From Actinomycetota bacterium (GTDB lineage Bacteria > Actinomycetota > Actinomycetes > Actinomycetales > Microbacteriaceae), in assembly GCA_018268515.1 (NCBI GenBank), contig JAFDWK010000027.1, positions 1 to 32,042 on the forward strand: a DNA stretch of 32,042 nucleotides. The letters run 5' to 3'. The notes under the pieces are model-generated. The model made no database searches. It was not told the origin of the DNA and saw only the letters and a program-made list of their open reading frames with translations. Every line of letters begins with the position of its first letter. The stretch's first letter is position 1. Made by a program: the position numbers and the translations under genes. This document shows positions 27,468 to 32,042 of the stretch, piece by piece.

Positions 27468-30010
27468 GCGCGCCGGCCGGGCGCGCGGCGGAGTCTCGCG
27501 CACGTCGGAGAGGCGCAGAACCGGCGGCCGTGGCCGGCGTCACCGATCCGCATGCCCCGCAGCGTCGGCTGAGGGATGTGCGGATGGTCCCCGTCGCGAT
27601 CGTCGCCTGGTCCGCGGCGCTGCTGGTGTCGTTCCTGCCCGGCACCGCCCCGTTCGTGATCGGGATGTCGGTGTCGGGAGCGGTCGCCGCCTTCGCCGTG
27701 CGGCGGGGCCGGCGCCTGGCCGCACTCGGACGCGAAGCACCGCTGGTGGTCGTCTGCCTCGCCGTCGCGGGCGCGATCGCCTGCGGCTCCGCATGGTCGG
27801 CTCCGGCGCGCGATGCCGCCGCCGAGCTGGCCGGGCATGCGGTGACCGCCGAGGTGAGTGTGCGCTCGCTGCCCGCGCTCGGCTCCGACGGGCGACTCTG
27901 GGCCGATGCCGATTCGCTCCGGCTCGGGCCGGGCGATCACCCCGCCGCCCTCCGCGTGCCGGTGCGGATCGGGATCCGGCCCGATGCGCGCTCCGCGACG
28001 CTCGGTCCGGGCACGGTGCTGCGTCTCACCGCGCAGACCAAGGCCACGGATCCCGGGGAGCGCGCGGCGTTGGTGCTGTTCGCGAAAGGCTCCGCCGAAC
28101 AGCTGTCCCGCGGGGGACCGGTCGAGACGATCGCCGGCGACGTCCGGGCCGCCTTCGTGGCGCGCGCCCAGCGACTGCCCGAGCCCGGCGCGGAACTGCT
28201 CCCTGGACTGGCGGTGGGGGATGTGCGTGCCGTGAGCGACGACCTCGACGCCGCCATGAAGGCCAGCGGGCTCTCGCACCTGACGGCCGTGAGCGGCAGC
28301 AACCTCGCGATCGTGGCCGCCGCGGGCTTCGGGATCGTGGCCCTGTGCGGGGGCGGCAGGGTGCTGCGCATCCTCGTCGCCGGGCTGGCTCTGGCGGGCT
28401 TCGTGGTGCTGGTCACGCCGCAGCCCAGCGTGATCAGAGCCGCGGCGATGGCGGGCACGGCGATGCTCGCGCTGCTGCTCGGACGTCCGCGTGCCGGGCT
28501 GTCGGTGCTGCTGCTCGCTGTGACGGTGCTGCTGCTCGCCGATCCGCATCTCGCCGCAGCGCCCGGCTTCGCGCTGTCGGCGGCGGCGACCGCGGGGCTC
28601 ATCGTGCTCGCTCCGCCGCTGGCCGCGGGGCTGGAGCGACGGATGCCGAAACCGGTCGCGCTGGCGATCGCGATCCCGCTGTCGGCGCAGCTGGCCTGCG
28701 GCCCGATCATCGCGCTGTTCGCCACGCAGCAGTCGCTGGTCTCCGTCGTGGCCAACCTGCTCGCCGAGCCGGCGTCGCCGATCGCGACGGTGCTGGGCCT
28801 GCTCGCCTGCCTCGCGATGCCGGTGCCGCCGCTCGCCGACTTCTTCGCGGCGGCCGCCTGGCTGCCGTCCGCCTGGATCGCGCAGACGGCCGTGACGACA
28901 TCGGCCCTGCCGCTGGCCACGATCGAGGCGCCCGCGGGGATCGCCACCGCGGTCGTCGTCGCGGCGCTCAGCGCGGTCGTGTACGGGATGATCGCGCCCC
29001 GCCGTCCGTGGCGCGCCCCGTGGCGGGCGATCGTCGGCGGCCTCCTCGCCGTCGTGATCGGCACCGTCGCGGGCTGGGGGATCGTCGCCGGGCCGGTGGC
29101 GCTGCTGCAGCGCCCCCAGGACTGGGGCATCGCGATGTGCGACGTCGGTCAGGGTGACGGTGCGCTGGTTCGGAGCGCAGGACGCACCATGCTGATCGAC
29201 ACCGGACCGGATCCGGATCCGCTGCGGCGCTGCCTCGACGACCTCGGCATCGACCGCCTCGACGTGCTCGTGCTGACCCACTTCGACCACGACCACGCGG
29301 GCGCGTCCGACGTGCTCGCCGGGCGGGTCGGGGTCGTGCTGCACGGACCCGTCGACACGGATGCGCACCGGCGTCAGCTGGACCGACTGGAGGCCGCGGG
29401 AGCGCGACCGATCCCTGCGGCGGCGGGCGTGACCGGGAGGCTCGGCGGCGCCGACTGGCGCGTACTGTGGCCGCGCCGCGACGAGAAGGTCTTCCCGCCC
29501 GGCAACGACGTCGGCGTGATCATGCAGATCTCCGGCGGCGGCGTGCCGCGCAGCCTGTTCCTCGCCGACCTCTCGGCCGCCTCCCAGGGGATGATGCGCC
29601 GGCTCGCGCACCCCCACGACGAGACCGTCGTCAAGGTCGCGCATCACGGCAGCGCCGATCAGGACCCGCAGCTGTACGCGGAGCTGGATCCCGCCCTCGC
29701 CCTGGTCTCGGTGGGGGAGGGGAACGACTACGGACATCCGCGTGCATCGACCCTCGAGATGCTGCGGGCGCTGCGCACGCCGATCCTGCGCACGGACCAG
29801 CGCGGCACGATCCTGGTGTCCGAAGACGACGGCGGCCTGCGGATCTGGACCGAGCACCCGGCCCCGCCCGAGCATCCCGGTCCGACGCCGACGCCGACGC
29901 GGACGCCGCGGACGCCGCGGACGCCGCCGCCGGTCGCGGAACCGACCCCGGCGCGACCCGGGGTGCGCGAGCCGCAGCCCGGACCGTCGCCGACCGCCCG
30001 GGCGCCGTGA
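27464..30010 (+). CDS. comEC: ComEC/Rec2 DNA-uptake channel with beta-lactamase-like domain
   Basis: An 848-residue polytopic membrane protein that would pass single-stranded DNA through the cytoplasmic membrane. It has a basic N-terminus, two or three spans (about 45-115), an OB-like region (about 120-220), and a competence domain with many spans (about 270-540), including SGLSHLTAVSGSNLAIVAAA. The C-terminal metallo-beta-lactamase-like domain begins at MCDVGQGDGALV and has the metal motif H606-F-D608-H609-D610-H611, then VKVAHHGSADQD. The last ~45 residues are Pro/Thr/Arg-rich. It is translationally coupled to comEA. Natural competence itself cannot be concluded, as comEA/comEC/holA clusters are widespread in Actinobacteria. 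Confidence 0.93.
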   Translation: MSAPAGRAAESRARRRGAEPAAVAGVTDPHAPQRRLRDVRMVPVAIVAWSAALLVSFLPGTAPFVIGMSVSGAVAAFAVRRGRRLAALGREAPLVVVCLAVAGAIACGSAWSAPARDAAAELAGHAVTAEVSVRSLPALGSDGRLWADADSLRLGPGDHPAALRVPVRIGIRPDARSATLGPGTVLRLTAQTKATDPGERAALVLFAKGSAEQLSRGGPVETIAGDVRAAFVARAQRLPEPGAELLPGLAVGDVRAVSDDLDAAMKASGLSHLTAVSGSNLAIVAAAGFGIVALCGGGRVLRILVAGLALAGFVVLVTPQPSVIRAAAMAGTAMLALLLGRPRAGLSVLLLAVTVLLLADPHLAAAPGFALSAAATAGLIVLAPPLAAGLERRMPKPVALAIAIPLSAQLACGPIIALFATQQSLVSVVANLLAEPASPIATVLGLLACLAMPVPPLADFFAAAAWLPSAWIAQTAVTTSALPLATIEAPAGIATAVVVAALSAVVYGMIAPRRPWRAPWRAIVGGLLAVVIGTVAGWGIVAGPVALLQRPQDWGIAMCDVGQGDGALVRSAGRTMLIDTGPDPDPLRRCLDDLGIDRLDVLVLTHFDHDHAGASDVLAGRVGVVLHGPVDTDAHRRQLDRLEAAGARPIPAAAGVTGRLGGADWRVLWPRRDEKVFPPGNDVGVIMQISGGGVPRSLFLADLSAASQGMMRRLAHPHDETVVKVAHHGSADQDPQLYAELDPALALVSVGEGNDYGHPRASTLEMLRALRTPILRTDQRGTILVSEDDGGLRIWTEHPAPPEHPGPTPTPTRTPRTPRTPPPVAEPTPARPGVREPQPGPSPTARAP
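29883..29930 (+). repeat. Short tandem repeat encoding the Thr-Pro tail of ComEC
   Basis: A run built from GACGCC and CGCGGACGC units encodes repeated Thr-Pro and Arg-Thr-Pro triplets at the ComEC C-terminus. The units are multiples of three, so copy-number change would lengthen or shorten the tail without breaking the frame. Confidence 0.6.
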
Positions 30011-30039
30011 ACGTCCGGGCCCGCCGGTACGCTTATGTC

Positions 30040-31083
30040 ATGCCCGCACCCCGCTCCTCGTCGGCCCCACGACGCGGAGGCAAGGCGACGAACATCCCGC
30101 AGGTGTCGTGGCGGGAGCCGCGGCCGGCGCCGCTCGTGCTGGTGTCCGGTCCCGAGGAGATCTGCGCGGAGCGTGCGATCGCGGGGGTGCGCGCCTATCT
30201 GCGCGCCGAGGACCCGGCACTCGAGGTCAGCGACCTCCGCGCAGACGACTACGAGTCGGGAAGCCTGCTCGGCCTCGCCTCGCCCTCGCTGTTCGGCGAG
30301 CCGCGGCTGCTTCGGATCTCCGGGGTCGAGCGGTGCACGGACGCGTTCCTCACCGAGGCTGTGGCCTACCTCGAGCACCCGCAGGAGGGCGCGACCGTGG
30401 TGCTGCGGCACACGGGAGCGAGCGTGCGCGGCAAGAAGCTGCTCGACGCGATCCGCGCGGGGACGGGCGGCGGCATCGAGATCGCGTGCCCCGCGATCAA
30501 GCGCGACGACGAGAAGGCCGATTTCGCCGCGGGTGAGTTCCGCGCGGCCGGGCGCCGGATCCTGCCACAGGCGCTGCGCGCGCTGGTCTCCGCGTTCTCC
30601 GACGACGTCGACGAGCTCGCCGGGGCCTGCCAGCAGCTCATCAACGACGTGCCGGGCGACGTGACCCCCGAGATCGTCGAGCGCTACTACGGCGGTCGCG
30701 TCGAGGTGTCCGCCTTCGTGGTCGCCGACACCGCGATCGCCGGCCGGCTCGGCGAGGCGCTCATCGCGCTGCGCCACGCGCTGGCCTCGGGCGCGGATCC
30801 GGTGCCGATGGTGGCTGCCTTCGCGATGAAGCTGCGGTCGATGGCGCGTGTCGCCGGATCCCGGGAGTCGAACGCCGCCCTCGCCACGAGGCTCGGCATG
30901 AAGGACTGGCAGGTGGATCGCGCGCGCCGCGACCTGAGCGGCTGGAACGAGCGCACACTGGGTCTCGCGATCCAGGCGACCGCCCGGGCGGACGCCGACG
31001 TCAAGGGCGCCGCCCGCGATCCGGTCTTCGCGCTCGAGCGGATGATCACCGTGATCGCGACCCGGGCCCCGTACGGCGGCTGA
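30040..31083 (+). CDS. holA: DNA polymerase III subunit delta
   Basis: A 347-residue protein of the HolA family, the clamp-loader subunit that opens the beta sliding clamp. After a basic ~20-residue lead comes PAPLVLVSGPEEICAERAIA, the degenerate nucleotide-binding region of delta; SPSLFGEPRLLRISG is the beta-clamp contact segment. FSDDVDELAGACQQLINDVP and the C-terminal collar domain end with KGAARDPVFALERMITVIA, all family-typical. ATG 30040 starts 29 bases behind comEC. The order comEA-comEC-holA is common in Actinobacteria. It converges with the regulator gene, with only 15 bases between the stops. Confidence 0.93.
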   Translation: MPAPRSSSAPRRGGKATNIPQVSWREPRPAPLVLVSGPEEICAERAIAGVRAYLRAEDPALEVSDLRADDYESGSLLGLASPSLFGEPRLLRISGVERCTDAFLTEAVAYLEHPQEGATVVLRHTGASVRGKKLLDAIRAGTGGGIEIACPAIKRDDEKADFAAGEFRAAGRRILPQALRALVSAFSDDVDELAGACQQLINDVPGDVTPEIVERYYGGRVEVSAFVVADTAIAGRLGEALIALRHALASGADPVPMVAAFAMKLRSMARVAGSRESNAALATRLGMKDWQVDRARRDLSGWNERTLGLAIQATARADADVKGAARDPVFALERMITVIATRAPYGG

Positions 31084-31098
31084 AGGCCGGCGGGCCGC

Positions 31099-32042
31099 TC
31101 AGGTGCGGACGAGCCTGCCGAGCGAGCGCGCGTAGTCCTCCTTGACGACGTCGAGGTGCGTCCAGCTCTCCAGAGCGCTGACCTGCGGCAGGGAGCGGAG
31201 CTGTTCGATGACATCGAGGACGGCTGCGGTCGACGCCCCGCCGATCGTCATGATGAAGTCGAAGCTGCCGTGGGAGCGCGCCGCGAAGTCGATCGCCCGA
31301 GCGCCCAGGATGTACTGGCGCACGGGTTCGGCATCATCGCTGAGGACGATGCCGACGCCGATGGCCACACGGTTGCGGGAGACGCCGCCGGAGGGGATGG
31401 CGGAGATCCGGATCACGCCCGCGTCGATGACCCGGCGCACCCGGGAGCGGACGGAGGAGGGCGACAGATGCACCGCGTCGGCGAGCTGCCGGTAACTCGC
31501 GCGACCGTCGTCCTGCAGCGCGGCGATCAGTCGATCGTCCAGTTCGTCGAGCGCGATCTGGCTGCGGGAGTCCGCGACGAAGAAACCCTTGAGCACTTCG
31601 CCGTACGTGGTCACCCTCACTTGCCGGACCTGGGGGATGCGGCGCACCTCGTCGAGCATCTCGTGCAGTTGCACATCGTCACCGTGTCGGGACTCGAAGA
31701 CGAGCGGGTGGGCGCCGCTGACCAGGGAGACGAACACCGCGTCATCGATCTCGGCGATCCGATCCGCGACCGGGCGCGCCGGACCGATCACATTCACCGT
31801 GGCGTGCACCAGCACGTGGTGTCCCGCGAAGCCCGGATCCAGTGCCGCGACGACCCGCAGCCCGCCTTGCTCGGTCAGCACCCGCAGCCGCTGGGACACG
31901 TAGTCGCGAGGTGCATCGAGCAGCTGCGCGAGCTCCTGTATGCTCGCACGCCCGTTCTCCTGAAGAGCATGGATGAGGTGGCCGTCGAGGTCGCCGGTCT
32001 TGCGCTCGACATGGCGGGAGGAGGCGCGATCCGTGGTGATGT
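31099..32042 (-). CDS. Double-unit Lrp/AsnC-family transcriptional regulator (5' end beyond window)
   Basis: The frame is open to the right edge and encodes at least 314 residues. It contains two Lrp/AsnC units in tandem. The first HTH lies close to the edge (HLIHALQENGRASIQELAQL, DAPRDYVSQRLRVL), followed by an AsnC-like effector/dimerisation domain. The second HTH is ALDELDDRLIAALQDDGRAS and LADAVHLSPSSVRSRVRRVI, followed by a second effector domain ending SLGRLVRT. A GTG at 31899 is in frame but would cut off the first recognition helix, so it is not the start. Such fused Lrp proteins are typical of Actinobacteria. The ligand and targets are unknown; the divergent target gene, if any, lies outside the window. 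Confidence 0.88.
   Translation of the reverse strand, partial: ITTDRASSRHVERKTGDLDGHLIHALQENGRASIQELAQLLDAPRDYVSQRLRVLTEQGGLRVVAALDPGFAGHHVLVHATVNVIGPARPVADRIAEIDDAVFVSLVSGAHPLVFESRHGDDVQLHEMLDEVRRIPQVRQVRVTTYGEVLKGFFVADSRSQIALDELDDRLIAALQDDGRASYRQLADAVHLSPSSVRSRVRRVIDAGVIRISAIPSGGVSRNRVAIGVGIVLSDDAEPVRQYILGARAIDFAARSHGSFDFIMTIGGASTAAVLDVIEQLRSLPQVSALESWTHLDVVKEDYARSLGRLVRT

Noticed and set aside
26801-29875. A 1,024-codon minus-strand open frame across comEA/comEC
   Set aside because: Antisense shadow of genes with clear family motifs; the product looks like repeated Arg/His/Gly runs.
1-32042. CRISPR array or complete insertion sequence
   Set aside because: No regularly spaced repeats and no transposase with flanking inverted repeats were seen in the window.

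Overview
The window is high-GC actinobacterial DNA. The housekeeping block (leuS, comEA, comEC, holA), the ThrE-type exporter and the codon use suggest Microbacteriaceae, probably close to Microbacterium. That assignment rests on gene content and style, not on a database search.

Two kinds of DNA meet near position 9,480. The left part (about 1-9,480) looks like an integrated mobilizable or conjugative element. Its genes have visibly more A/T at wobble positions than those to the right. It holds a MobF (TrwC/TraI) relaxase-helicase, a translationally coupled AAA+ ATPase / subtilisin-like protease pair resembling the IetAS plasmid-stability and defence system, a DprA-like DNA-processing protein on the opposite strand, a small two-span membrane protein and a short helix-turn-helix protein resembling a serine-recombinase tail. 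It ends at a sequence finishing in CCACCA, followed directly by a strong UUCG-loop hairpin. This may be an RNA-gene 3' end used as an attachment site.

Immediately right of that boundary lies jetA-jetB-jetC (9,614-15,194), three overlapping genes of a type I Wadjet (SMC-like) anti-plasmid system. The fourth gene, the nuclease jetD, is absent. Where it would start there is instead a fragment of the DNA-binding end of a GlxA/AraC-type regulator, then about 440 bases without a convincing gene that contain a long imperfect hairpin.

The rest looks chromosomal: a membrane-anchored ECF sigma factor with built-in zinc-finger anti-sigma motif and extracytoplasmic domain; a flavin-dependent oxidoreductase whose 3' end carries a 26-bp tandem duplication; a leftward operon with ATGA overlaps (App1-type phosphatase, a conserved protein usually labelled 3-methyladenine DNA glycosylase, ThrE-type exporter); then rightward leuS, an LGFP-repeat/SGNH hydrolase fusion, comEA-comEC, and holA. 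A double-unit Lrp/AsnC regulator runs off the right edge on the minus strand.

The main points of interest are the defence content at the element border (IetAS-like pair, Wadjet lacking its nuclease), the junction scar behind jetC, the possible attachment site, and the one-piece transmembrane sigma factor.
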